Source of the DNA: Daldinia sp. FL1419
Lineage: Eukaryota; Ascomycota; Sordariomycetes; Xylariales; Hypoxylaceae
Direction of reading: 5' to 3'
DNA length: 64,000 nucleotides
Assembly (NCBI GenBank): GCA_025201765.1
Contig: MU623345.1
Location: forward strand, 124,001 to 188,000
Position numbers and translations under genes: made by a program. Shown piece by piece: positions 37,925 to 48,255 of this stretch. How positions within the stretch are numbered: position 1 is the first letter of the stretch; each line of letters opens with the position of its first letter. The notes under the pieces are model-generated. The model saw nothing but the letters and a program-made list of their open reading frames with translations, searched no databases and had not been told where the DNA came from.

Positions 37925-40032
37925 CACACGGCATGCCTTTCCCGAGTAAGTTAGCTGGTGTTATTAGACTCATTCATTGTATATCCAAGCGTGGTGCGGT
38001 ATTGGGCGTTCAAAAATTTTCTAATAATAGGACTATCATCTGTTCGGCTGGCAAAAGGGATCATGTTATCATAGAAAGCAGGGAGTTCGAGGTTCAAACC
38101 CAAGTTAGCAAAGCCCATGTTACAATACCCATGCAATTGGTCCATTCTGTAGCAAGTTTTGAGTAGCATTGGTTAGTTATATTCATGGCCCATATTGGCT
38201 TCACAGTCTTCCTCCGGAAAACGCGGTTTCAACGTAGGCTTAGGATTGGCCGCGTGGTATAACAACAACGACTAGAAGAAAATGTGTAAAATATCGGTGG
38301 TTTAGACGAGCGTTGGCCATTACTACCTACTTACACAAGCTATAGTAGTGCTTAAACCGGAATAATCACTCAAGTACGCAAACTACTTGCAAGTGTACTA
38401 GCTAGATAGAGCTGCGACGTAATAGTAGGCCGGCTTCATGTTGAATGTTCAAAAATCACGTAATATCCTAATACAATGAAGCTGGGCTAAGATTGAAGTC
38501 GAATCGACCAAGGTATTATATTCGTGAAGTCTAACCAAGACCAGGCGTACGTGGCAGAAACCACCATAACCCCCGGCGGCAGAGATCCAACCAACCATTT
38601 GGAATTCCTCCCCAAGCCCTTCCTCATCCACCATCCTCACTGTAAAAGACACCACGTATTCGTAGTGAATCCCTGATCGGCAACAAGTTAGCCACCAAGC
38701 CCCAGGCGTCTCAATGTAGAACCCAGGATCGAAAGGGAAAAAAAAAAGGAGCATAAAAAGCCAGCCAAAGCATCAGAAACCAAATAATCTAAGCACAACA
38801 CATCCCCACCTCGCCACGGCGCCTCCCCCTCCCCCCATCGACACCGAGCAAACCCGCGGCAGCACGTGTCGATGCACAAACGCGGCGCCCATACGGCCGA
38901 CGGGCAGAACGAGGGAGATCACACACGGTTCGGCCGAGGAGAGGACGAACGCCGGGGCATCCCCCAGAGGAGATACGTCTGGCGCCCGCCCGGCTCGGAG
39001 ACGGTCTCATACGGCTCTTCCTAATTTGAGAGGTAAGGTTCGACACTTGCGGTGCCGGGGTCATCATAGCAGTGGCGGCTGAATAGCGTACACGACGCAC
39101 GAACGCACAAAAACAACATTCAATAAATAACAGTAAAAGAATGGCTTACCTTTTTTTTTTTTTCGCAGCGAGGAACTGGGCCTCCTGCTCGAATAAAAGC
39201 AGGAGACCCGTGGTGGACGAGCTTCGGATTTGGAGGTGGAAAGTTGTAAAGAGCAAAAACAAACCAAGAAAAAAAAACCTTTGCAAAATAATTTTCGATG
39301 TGGTTGGATGGGCTAAGCTGGTCTGAGCTGAAAAGCGGGACTGACGCCAGCCGGTAGACAGATGGCTTATGCACATAACCTTACCTAGAGTACATAGTAT
39401 GCGCATAACCTACGCAGGACTCCACCAGTTGGATTGATTGATTGATGTGCACAATTACGAGGGTTCGTCTTGGTAGTCTTCCTAGGTTAGATATTTTGGC
39501 AATACGCGATGACGATTAGTAGCACGCTTATAAACAAATAGACAGTCACTCAATCGAGTAAACAAGTACTGGTAATTTTTTCTCATTAACTGGAGATAGA
39601 GGTAGTCAACCTCCATACGCTGAACTTAATAGTGCAAAAATCCAAAGCTAACTAGCCTAGTCTTGTTTCCGAGATCACTCCTTGCCAATATCAAGAACAT
39701 CGCAGACATGTCACAGCAAAGCTAAACTGAATGCAAAATAACATGTATCCGTAATTTGTTACACGGGCTTGACAGCCAGAACGCTGTTTATCGAGCCCTA
39801 AATCCTCAGCGCCTCCTCACGCTGTGATCCTCCGCCACGAAGGCATTCTGCCATCATCTTCCCCTAAATTCGCTTCAAATATGCGCGACTCGTTATCATC
39901 GTAAAATCGTCAAAAGTTGACACAGAAGTAGCACGACGAGGAAGTATGCAAACCACACGAATCACCAAGACTACCCTTCATCCAACACTAGGCTCAAGAG
40001 TCCTGCTACCAATTGTGACAAGTTGCCAACCA
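37925..40032. other. Gene-poor region after PER1
   Basis: No gene recognised. A GC-rich island at 38810-39020 stands out from AT-rich surroundings and has a 50-codon open frame (38872-39024, +). A B-box-like GGTTCAAACCC at about 38091 lacks a pairing T-stem. The 3' untranslated region of the C2H2 gene probably covers about 39700-40032. Confidence 0.5.
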
Positions 40033-42375
40033 CTAGTTGGGATTGAAGTTTGTGAACTCCGGTGTTGACCAATCCATGAATTCCAAGTTGAAGTCCTGAG
40101 AAGATGACTGGTTGTAACCACCGGCAAGACTGGGCGGGACAGTTTCAAATAAAGTAAAGTTATTCGACTTATCCATCGTGTCCGGGAAAAGGGCAAAGTC
40201 CTGGCCAAACTGATTTGAGCAGGTAGGCTGAAAGTCTTCAAAGCCTTCATCCGTTATAGTAGGCGGCGTTAGCATGAGATGACTGGCCTGGCCAGTAGCT
40301 GAGAGCTGTGGCATAGGGAATTGTTGGCACGTATTCGTGAAATTTGTAAAAGTACCAATGTCTTTGTTGTATACGGAGTGTGTTGGCGTTGGTATTTGCA
40401 CGGGGGCACCATAGATGTCTTCAAACTGTCCGGTAAACTCAGGGCTTAGATCTTCGTAAGTGTTGAACTGGTCCGAGCCGGAGCTGGAAGGTGTACTGTT
40501 ATCAACTGGGGAGAAATCTAGTTGAATATCACCATCAAACGGCGGCGGCTCAAACAAACTAGCATTGAACTCCTGGTCCGACGGATAGGTCGGAAACTCG
40601 ACAGAGTCGAATCGACCTAAGTAACGATCTTCAGGTGGCGTCATCACGAGATCAGTTTTCTCACTGGTCGGGGTGGGCAAGCTCTTGATCAGAGGTGTAG
40701 GTTGGGCAGAGCTACCGGCTTTGCTCGCCTTCTTCTGACCGTTGGTCTTGGTCCTAACGTATGTCCAGCCGTGCGCTTTCTCCATATGCTGTTTGCAGTT
40801 GGATTCACGCTTAGACTTGTATGGGCACGGCTTGAAATGGCACTCAAACATGGGTGGGGCCGCTGAATGTTTGTCATTGACGTGTCGGTCCATCTCCTTC
40901 TCTGTAGGCCAGCCATAATCATGGTATTTGCAGGTAGGGATAGGACACTTCCAAGGACGAGAATGTGTCTTTTCGTGCTTCGTCAAATCACAGGGTCTCT
41001 TGAACTCTTTGCCACAGCCCGGGTGACCACACTTTTTGGGAGCAAGCTCCTCCGGGGTGGCATTCTTCTTTCGTCGGGCCATGGATCGCATGATCTCTTC
41101 TTCGTCCTCGGCCTGTTCGCTCATCGAACGCTTAAATCGGATCGGGCCTTTCACTTCCTCATCGAGATCCTCAACAGGCTTTCCAGTCGCCATGGAGATG
41201 GCCTTGCCATTCTTCTTTACGCGGACTAGTTCTGCGGGTCTACCGTTGGTTGTAAGACCGCCGATGAGTTTCACTTCGTCAGTTCTGTTCATCGGATTAG
41301 CATTTGTACGACCGCTAGAGTCATAGAAGGCGTCATACGGGTCAACATCCATCTCGTCTAGTTCCTCTCCAGCGTCCCGCCTCTTGCGGGCCTCTTGCAT
41401 CTGTTGCGCGTGCTGACGAATTTGCTCCACAAGGTCAATGAAGTAACCGCTGCTGTACGGTCGGTCGTGGGGTCGGGTTTGTTCTCGGTCGCTAAGGTAT
41501 TCGACAGTAGCTTGGATACATCGGATCGAAGTGAGGCAGAAGTCGCGATATAGTTCAACGGATTTTGCATTATTCTTCAAACACAGGTCACGATAAGTAA
41601 CTCCACATCTGTTAGTGTCTTTCATTGGTTGACTCACTGGTGCCATAAAGATAAGTGTCTTCTCGAGGTCCCTAAGACAAACGATCTGGTCCTCCTGGAT
41701 CCTTCTGGGACAATCATAGACAATGTCACGGAAATCCTTGAGTGAAGAATCACCCAACAACGGTTTCAGAACATGCTCAGTGATGCGGTTCTTAGCACGT
41801 GGGCTAAGACGCTGAATGTTTTGAGACTTGGTGGTTGTGGCCGACCTCGTAATAGCTGAAGCGCCAGTACCAGAAGACTTGGTCTCCTTCCGCTTCTGGC
41901 TTGTGGACGCAATCGATGTCCCCAGCCCACTATCGGACTCATGGTGATGGGAAGAGCGACGGCCACGAGGGTGTAATATCCTTCGCTCCGGCTCGACAAT
42001 GGTTGGCTCCTTAGGCATCGTGTCTCCTACCAGAGTGTTGTCCAGAAACCCTCTAGGAACGGGTAGACAGTCGTCGGAGAAGGGGCTGATGGGAGATAAT
42101 GGTTCGGCCTTGGCAGCCGATAGGGTTTCCTCGAATATGCCGATGTTTAAGGCAGCACGGCGGACATGGGCATCAACGACATCATCAAGACTGGTCTGAG
42201 AGCGTCGAGGTAACGAAGGTACCCTAAATGGGGCAGACGGGCTAGTCGGAGGGGTGACAGGAGAATGGAAGGTCGCTCCCTTCTGTAGACTAAGGTTCGT
42301 CTTAACAGCTAGGCCATTGCCGGAACCTGAGTCCGGGCGAGTCACCGGGGTCCTTCGAGGGTTGGAGAAGGACAT
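40033..42375 (-). CDS. C2H2 zinc-finger transcription factor, fungal type
   Basis: Single exon on the minus strand, 780 aa from the ATG at 42375. The frame stays open to 42537, but the extra 54 residues look like translated leader, and this ATG has good context (GTCATCATGTCC). The N-terminal 200 residues are Pro/Ser-rich. A conserved helical middle (about 190-330) contains SPRAKNRITEHVLKPLL and RRIQEDQIVCLRDLEKTLIFMAP. Zinc fingers lie near 448-545: one classic CxxxxC...HxxxH finger (GCGKEFKRPCDLTKHEKTH), then two atypical ones (CPIPTCKYHDYGWPTEKEMDRH and CHFKPCPYKSKRESNCKQH) ending KAHGW. The acidic, Pro/Gln-rich C-terminus may be an activation domain. I recognise the family as widespread in ascomycetes but cannot name the orthologue or target genes. 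Confidence 0.85.
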   Translation of the reverse strand: MSFSNPRRTPVTRPDSGSGNGLAVKTNLSLQKGATFHSPVTPPTSPSAPFRVPSLPRRSQTSLDDVVDAHVRRAALNIGIFEETLSAAKAEPLSPISPFSDDCLPVPRGFLDNTLVGDTMPKEPTIVEPERRILHPRGRRSSHHHESDSGLGTSIASTSQKRKETKSSGTGASAITRSATTTKSQNIQRLSPRAKNRITEHVLKPLLGDSSLKDFRDIVYDCPRRIQEDQIVCLRDLEKTLIFMAPVSQPMKDTNRCGVTYRDLCLKNNAKSVELYRDFCLTSIRCIQATVEYLSDREQTRPHDRPYSSGYFIDLVEQIRQHAQQMQEARKRRDAGEELDEMDVDPYDAFYDSSGRTNANPMNRTDEVKLIGGLTTNGRPAELVRVKKNGKAISMATGKPVEDLDEEVKGPIRFKRSMSEQAEDEEEIMRSMARRKKNATPEELAPKKCGHPGCGKEFKRPCDLTKHEKTHSRPWKCPIPTCKYHDYGWPTEKEMDRHVNDKHSAAPPMFECHFKPCPYKSKRESNCKQHMEKAHGWTYVRTKTNGQKKASKAGSSAQPTPLIKSLPTPTSEKTDLVMTPPEDRYLGRFDSVEFPTYPSDQEFNASLFEPPPFDGDIQLDFSPVDNSTPSSSGSDQFNTYEDLSPEFTGQFEDIYGAPVQIPTPTHSVYNKDIGTFTNFTNTCQQFPMPQLSATGQASHLMLTPPTITDEGFEDFQPTCSNQFGQDFALFPDTMDKSNNFTLFETVPPSLAGGYNQSSSQDFNLEFMDWSTPEFTNFNPN

Positions 42376-43413
42376 GATGACTCGGTATAACGAGGTGTGG
42401 GGAACAAGTTTGTGATAGGCGAGAGATGATCGAAGAGATATCGCTGTTCTGAACTCTGTAAAGACACGGTACAGATTAGCACAGGTTATGCACCATAAGG
42501 CTGAGCCGTCATATGAGTCACAAGAGACCTCCCACACCGAGTATTGGATGGCCTGAGGTATGAAAACGATATCACAACTGCCAGCTTGACATTGGTCAAT
42601 CGATATACGTCTCGGACGAAACGGAAAGTAGGTTATATATGCGGCAGGGCTAGAAGAAACATCCCGAAGATAGGACCAAATAGGACAGGGACACTTTCTT
42701 ACATTTATAGCGGGATCACAGGAAGTATAAGCCCATACGTATAAAATCAGAAAGAATATGTAGAAGGACTATGTGCTGATGCGCGATTTGCGAAAGAATA
42801 AGACAATTGAATTTGGGGATAGGCAAGGGTTTGCCAAGTTGATCAGAGAAAAGATGGCTCCGTTATTCACAAGTTATCTTACGTAGTTCCGCGTAATTGA
42901 ATAAGGATAAGAGAAAAGAAGACACAGGAGAACCCAAAATACGGCAGCCTTGGGGAAATAACTGATAGATAAAGTGTTAATAAGCTGGCGTCTCGATAAT
43001 TTTAGGTCGCTTGCCCAGTTGATGGCTTAGGTCGAGGGGAAAGAGGCGCCGGAAGAGGTCGAGGAATTCGAGGAAAGGTAAAAAGCACTTGGGGTTTGAG
43101 GATATGATGGGAAGTCGTTGTGAAAAGGATGGAGATTTAGGCAGCAGCCGTCTTCTATGGGTACTTTCTTGGGTACTCTCATGGATCACCCTTGTCAAAT
43201 AGGTACATAAACTTATGTACGTACCGACCCTGCAATGGACCATGTCCGAAGTCTTGGTTGATGATACCAAAAGTACAAAATGTAGTGGCTAGGAATTACC
43301 CCACTATAATTTGCCCCAACGCTAACCGTTCGCTAGCAGATCCGTAACTTCCGCACTAACATGAAATACTCGCTAAAGTCCTACTGCACATTTAGAGCAG
43401 GTGTAACTCAGCT

Positions 43414-43421
43414 GCTGCGCC
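43414..43421. repeat. Left target-site duplication, 8 bp
   Basis: GCTGCGCC, identical to 44045-44052. Eight-base duplications are the hallmark of hAT transposition. Confidence 0.85.
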
Positions 43422-44044
43422 TAGGGATGCCCATTATGCGCATAATAGATCGATTATGCGATATAATACGTATAATGCGTATTATGCGCATAATACGTAT
43501 AATAATGCAGTTATTAAGTAATCAATATATAAAAAATTTTTAGCCTCAAACACATAATTTAGAGCAACTCGAGCAATACCTATTATGGTGTAAATCAATC
43601 GCAATTCAGCCCCAAATGCCTCCCAGAGATACTGAAACGTACAGCTAATTCGAGCCAATCAAGCAAACCCATTTTCAACAAAAACGGGCAGCTTATAAGC
43701 ATTGTAGACGGCCATTGTGTATAGGGTTAGGTTCAACGAATTTACGAAAATATTTGACGAATTGCCACCAATATTAGGCCTATTTGAATACTCAGAAGTC
43801 TAATACAGGCCCTAATAGCCTTCCAGCCAATGATATCTCCGTATACGTACATAAATTGAATCGTCAAATCGTAAAAAAGCCTCAAGTGCGATGCTTCAAT
43901 ACTAGGGCTTACCCGTTTTAGTACTAGTACGCCGGATAATCGGGGGGGTATTGATCCGTTATGCGCATAATCATCCTATTATGCGTTATTATAACCTATT
44001 ATACGTTATTATACGCTAAGCGTATAATAAAAATCGCATCCCTA
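43422..44044. mobile_element. Non-autonomous hAT-like element (MITE)
   Basis: 623 bp bounded by the inverted termini TAGGGATGC (43422-43430) and GCATCCCTA (44036-44044) and by perfect 8-bp duplications GCTGCGCC on both sides. TAGGG-type ends plus an 8-bp duplication point to the hAT superfamily. Both subterminal zones (about 43430-43515 and 43955-44030) are packed with palindromic TTATGCGCATAA and ATTATACGT-like units, probable transposase-binding repeats. The middle is AT-rich and has no frame long enough for a transposase, so it would need an enzyme from elsewhere. The inner sequence may be decayed; I cannot judge copy number. Confidence 0.8.
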
Positions 44045-44052
44045 GCTGCGCC
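44045..44052. repeat. Right target-site duplication, 8 bp
   Basis: GCTGCGCC, the second copy of the duplication that flanks the hAT-like element. Confidence 0.85.
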
Positions 44053-46488
44053 TACCTACGCCTCGCGCTAATCCGGTTAAGCGGACACGACCCGTTTCTT
44101 AATTCTCATAGTTAATTCATAGTTTATTTAATGGTCCAATGCTTGGAAACTGATCCAGAATGTCTCTCATATGTCTCCCGTGCATCATGCCACTTACCAA
44201 ATTTACCAAATTTACAAGTAAATCTACATTTAACTAGCTATTATTTCCCGCAAACTACGTATCCATCTATCTACAAGTGGAAATACTACGATAAAAGGGC
44301 ACGTACAGGGGAATCGTATATCACAATTCATACCAAATAGATATCTATCATTTTCATTCGTATGTCTGATGTTGTGGAACACGCCGGCAAGTAAAGAAAA
44401 GAGCTAAGAAGAGAGAGGTTTAAGTACCATGCATAAAATGGTTAACAATGCTGGCCCTGCAGGATCGACAAGCTGTGTTGGACTCGCGCTAAGCCCTGGA
44501 ATAATTTATTAATAATACCTGATTCGCACAATGATACATAGCAAAGTGAGTAGTAACGCCTCGTACATAACGTGCATAAGAACTGAGTGGTTCCACGCTC
44601 TTCTCTAGCCACCATTCCCTCTTGACGGACTCCAGACAGAGGGAAGATTGCTTATGCCGTGTGACGATTCACAAGAAAGCAAGAAACGTCGATGGATTCG
44701 GATTGAGCATGTGTTCGTATCGGTCTGTTGACTCTGTTCCGAAGAGAACAAATCTGTTTCGATGCTTTTAATCAATCGTTAGTTCTCGCTAATTGTCCGA
44801 GGACCCCTTTTTCTTCATTTACTAGGAGGTAAGTATAGGAAGTTGACAGAGCTTTCGGTATCCGGGTCTAAAAGCATCCAGACTATCCGGCTCGGTCATG
44901 TTTGGTTTAATTGCCCCGACCGGCTACTTTATTTTCCTACCCTGTGACGTCAAGTTTATAATACATGTATTGTAGAGCGTTTCACCGGTAATTGGGTCAA
45001 TAGTAAAACCCCGTCCGCCTTCTTTTTGGGGATCATCTCATAGGGTTTTTGAGTTTTGCGCAGATGCGAAATTCGAGACCCGCGCATGATGTCGTCGGGC
45101 TCATTTAGCACGAGGTTAGCCGTTTTTTTTGCATGTTATCTCCTAAATCGCATCGGCGAGATTGCTCGTTCCCGTCTTAGGGGCCAGTGCGGATTGATAA
45201 TTGATTTGATCTCGTTATCGATTCACTGGAGCACATGAGCAATGACAGCACTACCCGCATCGCTACCTGCACCTTTCTTCTTTTCTCTTCCTTCCAATAA
45301 GAAATCTCCACAATTAAGGCTAGCACAATACATATTGTATTTACAAGACATGCAAGTAGTGCAAGTACTGGAGCACAAGTTACCGGCTTTAGGTGCAGCA
45401 AAAAGCAAGCAAGGTATACAAGTACTTGCTTTTTTACACTACAAACCGATATTTTAGTAACGAGGATCCCCCAGAATACGCATCTAAACTATGAGTGGAC
45501 CAATAGCCGATTGCTAAAAAGAACCCTGAATGGAGGAATCGTATCATAAAAATTAGCGGGATCGAATGAAAGATTGACACCGCAGCAACTTCCGTTGACT
45601 CATCAATCTCGGGAGGTTACGGGGACATTGTAATTTTTTTATTTGTTCGATCCAAGTTTAAAACCCCAACAGCAGCTCATCAGTCTGCAGATTCCCCATT
45701 CCTTGTCATTCCCTTGTAAAAGTCCTACATATGGGGCAGATTTCAAGGGTCCTAGAAGATTGGATCTTAACCCCCCCCTTTTTCCTCTTCCCCTCTTCCC
45801 TCTTCCTTGGCGGCGATTGGTCGACACGTACTACTGTTACATTACTAACGCCATGTCGTCAAAATCGTCTATCTATGTTTGTCAGCCCTATCAATTGATC
45901 GATATCGACGACCCCATTACGACGATACCCTCAACCAATAAAATTGTCCGGAATCTAGATGCCTTCGACCACACCTGCGCGTCACTGAAGAATCTCGGTG
46001 CCTGAGCCGAGAAGTTTTTATCTGGATTCTGGATTCAGATCTCTAGTCACGGAATACGTAATTAGACCGCGCAAATCTGGCGTCAGTTTGACGCCAAGTG
46101 AGCACTAGGGTAAGGCAGATGTTTTACAGATCGCTACTAAAAAAAACCTGGAAATTTTGACGATATCAAGATTGAATTATCTACATGTATCTAACGTTAA
46201 AAACAAATACTACGATATGTACCTACTACGTTGCTCTAACCCCTGACTTATTCTTTACCGTCGCCCATTTCTAGATCATCATTATCAGCTCACGATAATC
46301 ATGAGCAGAACTAAGCGGCGTCTAATCAAGTGGGGGAACAAACCAAGGTATCCATTATCTACCGAACGCATGCTTTCCAAACCCGGCATCTCTCATTTGA
46401 GTACTCGGCCCTAGGAATAGTGATAGTGGTATCTTCTCTATACTAGAAGCCATGGTGCACTCACTGTGCTTAAGTGCGCGGTATCGTC

Positions 46489-47274
46489 TTAAAACGCACC
46501 TCGGCGTCCATAGCCATGACCTGTACGGGAATAGAGATTACGACCGAGGGAATTATTGCCTCCTTGGACCAACCGCGAGGATCCACGGGCAGGCGGTGAC
46601 GTATCTTCTTCGTCTTCGCTGTCAGTGGAGATGAAGCTGACACCGTTGCTATCTACAGAACATCGTCGCTCGTTCAGGGGTGTTCGTCGACGCTCGGGAG
46701 GGGTCGCGTTCATACCCTGGCGCATTCTTGGTTGCTCGTCAACCACTCCGTGTATACTTCCGTGCGAACTTACGTGCCGACGAACGTTAGCCGGTGTATA
46801 CTCTGACATGCCGCGCGGAACTTGCTTCAACTTGGAGTGTTCCGATATGGCGGCTTGACTAGGCTGGTTAGAACGCTGGTTAGAGCGCTGGTCAGAGTGC
46901 TGGTACCAGTAAGGCTTTGTATGATACGCGTTACCAGTGGGCTCAGGGGTTCTATTATTGCTCCGGCTTCGATACTGGTCTCTTTGGTATTGATCTTGGG
47001 GTTGTTGTCGATGACGATCCGGGTCGTATACTTGACGGAAATCGCTACCTGGAAGACCAGCGAGGGCTCCTGCAAGCCCGGCCTCGATATATGAGTCCCT
47101 ATTCCCGCCTTGCTCGGGGCGATGGGTACCTCCCGCACGGTCTCTTGGCCACCCATAGTTCTCGGCTGCGCGAGTGGCTTCTCGTCGCTGGGCGCTTTGC
47201 GTGCGCGCTACAGGCGGATTCCTGGGCCGCTGACGCCTAGGCTCGTCATAATCATCTCCAAGTCCGCAACACAT
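46489..47274 (-). CDS. Orphan low-complexity protein, Arg/Gln/Ser-rich
   Basis: Single-exon frame, 261 aa, starting MCCGLGDDYDEP. I recognise no family. The protein is hydrophilic and probably disordered, rich in Arg, Gln, Asn and Ser. It has an RSNQ tandem near residue 138, a short hydrophobic stretch AGLAGALAGLPG near 73, an acidic DSEDEEDTSPP segment near 217 and a Gly/Arg-rich end (RTGHGYGRRGAF). The two cysteines right after Met could be lipid-modified, which is speculation. The long frame, sensible codon use and good ATG make it more likely real than chance. It diverges from the next orphan at 48256. Confidence 0.6.
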   Translation of the reverse strand: MCCGLGDDYDEPRRQRPRNPPVARTQSAQRREATRAAENYGWPRDRAGGTHRPEQGGNRDSYIEAGLAGALAGLPGSDFRQVYDPDRHRQQPQDQYQRDQYRSRSNNRTPEPTGNAYHTKPYWYQHSDQRSNQRSNQPSQAAISEHSKLKQVPRGMSEYTPANVRRHVSSHGSIHGVVDEQPRMRQGMNATPPERRRTPLNERRCSVDSNGVSFISTDSEDEEDTSPPARGSSRLVQGGNNSLGRNLYSRTGHGYGRRGAF

Positions 47275-48255
47275 CGTGAATCTTTAGCTAACTTTTGCAC
47301 TACGGTGCTGTTTATAAGTATAATAGGTATTGTGCGTTCTTATTGAGAACGGGAAAACGAATGGATGGAATCGAAAGTGCTATACCAGATAGCTCAAATA
47401 ATACTGTGCTCCTACCGGTGGACAATGCTAAACACTATTCAAGCAGCTCCAGTAAATTAAATATGGAAATTTACAACCGACCAAAAGCTTCTTCACCCCT
47501 TACGTGTGCTAGTGATGTGTTTTATATGAGTCAATAAAAGTGACTGCTCAATTTGCCAGACGGTGGCCCTTTGTCCAATGTATTGTCGTGTCTTTGTGGC
47601 TTCAGAAGAATCACGGTGATACTGATAGACAAGTATACTGATATTTGCTTCAAAGACTCTTTGTTGAATCATCTGCTCAGAAGAACCCGACAATCGCATT
47701 ATGGGGACGCATAATTATATATCTCCAACGAACAATCGATTTATCAGAGAACAATGAAGAAGTTCTATATTAATTCGCCAATAGCAAGCATGTGGCCAGC
47801 TTATGCTCGGACGCCTTCGAGGTATCACTATTATAATGATCCATCGGTTCAACTAGGTAGTTGGTTAACCTTCACCGTAGTTGACTAACGAGTAAGTCAT
47901 TCACGAAGAGTCGGGTTAATACTGGTATAATACTTAGACTCTGTGCTCACTCATGCTAGATGTATTCAATATAAATATAATACAAAACACTCCTAAGGCA
48001 AGTATCCTAAGGGTGAATCTTGTGAGTTTTCCCCTCAATTTATTATAATGTCCCTCGGCCAAGATAGTAACTTACGTAGGAAACGCGATAGAATGACATA
48101 GCTGTCAGAGAAACAAACATCCATCATTCGATTTGTTGGTCGTTTCGCTTCGTAATAAGCTACCTAAGTATCACTTGGTGATTTAAAGCTGCTTTATACC
48201 ATTTATTGCTAAAGTTTACATACCACAGTAGAGCAGTAACGGGGTAACTGAAAAA
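47275..48255. other. Divergent region between two orphan genes
   Basis: 981 bases, AT-rich, no gene or repeat recognised. It would hold the promoters of both flanking orphans. Confidence 0.45.

Larger units (their letters stand above)
42376..46488. other. Gene-poor region with an inserted mobile element
   Basis: Apart from the hAT-like element (43422-44044) I see no gene. The first 600 bases are the upstream flank of the C2H2 gene. The part from 44100 to 46480 has only short chance frames (for example 45643-46005, +), with no domain. Confidence 0.5.

Noticed and set aside
38060..38120. Possible tRNA, from a B-box-like GGTTCAAACCC
   Set aside because: The five bases on each side of the loop do not pair as a T-stem, and no A-box, anticodon stem or acceptor stem fits upstream.
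42376..42537. N-terminal extension of the C2H2 protein to 42537
   Set aside because: The extra 54 residues look like translated leader (many Cys, Tyr, Trp) and the ATG at 42375 has better context; not ruled out without transcript data.
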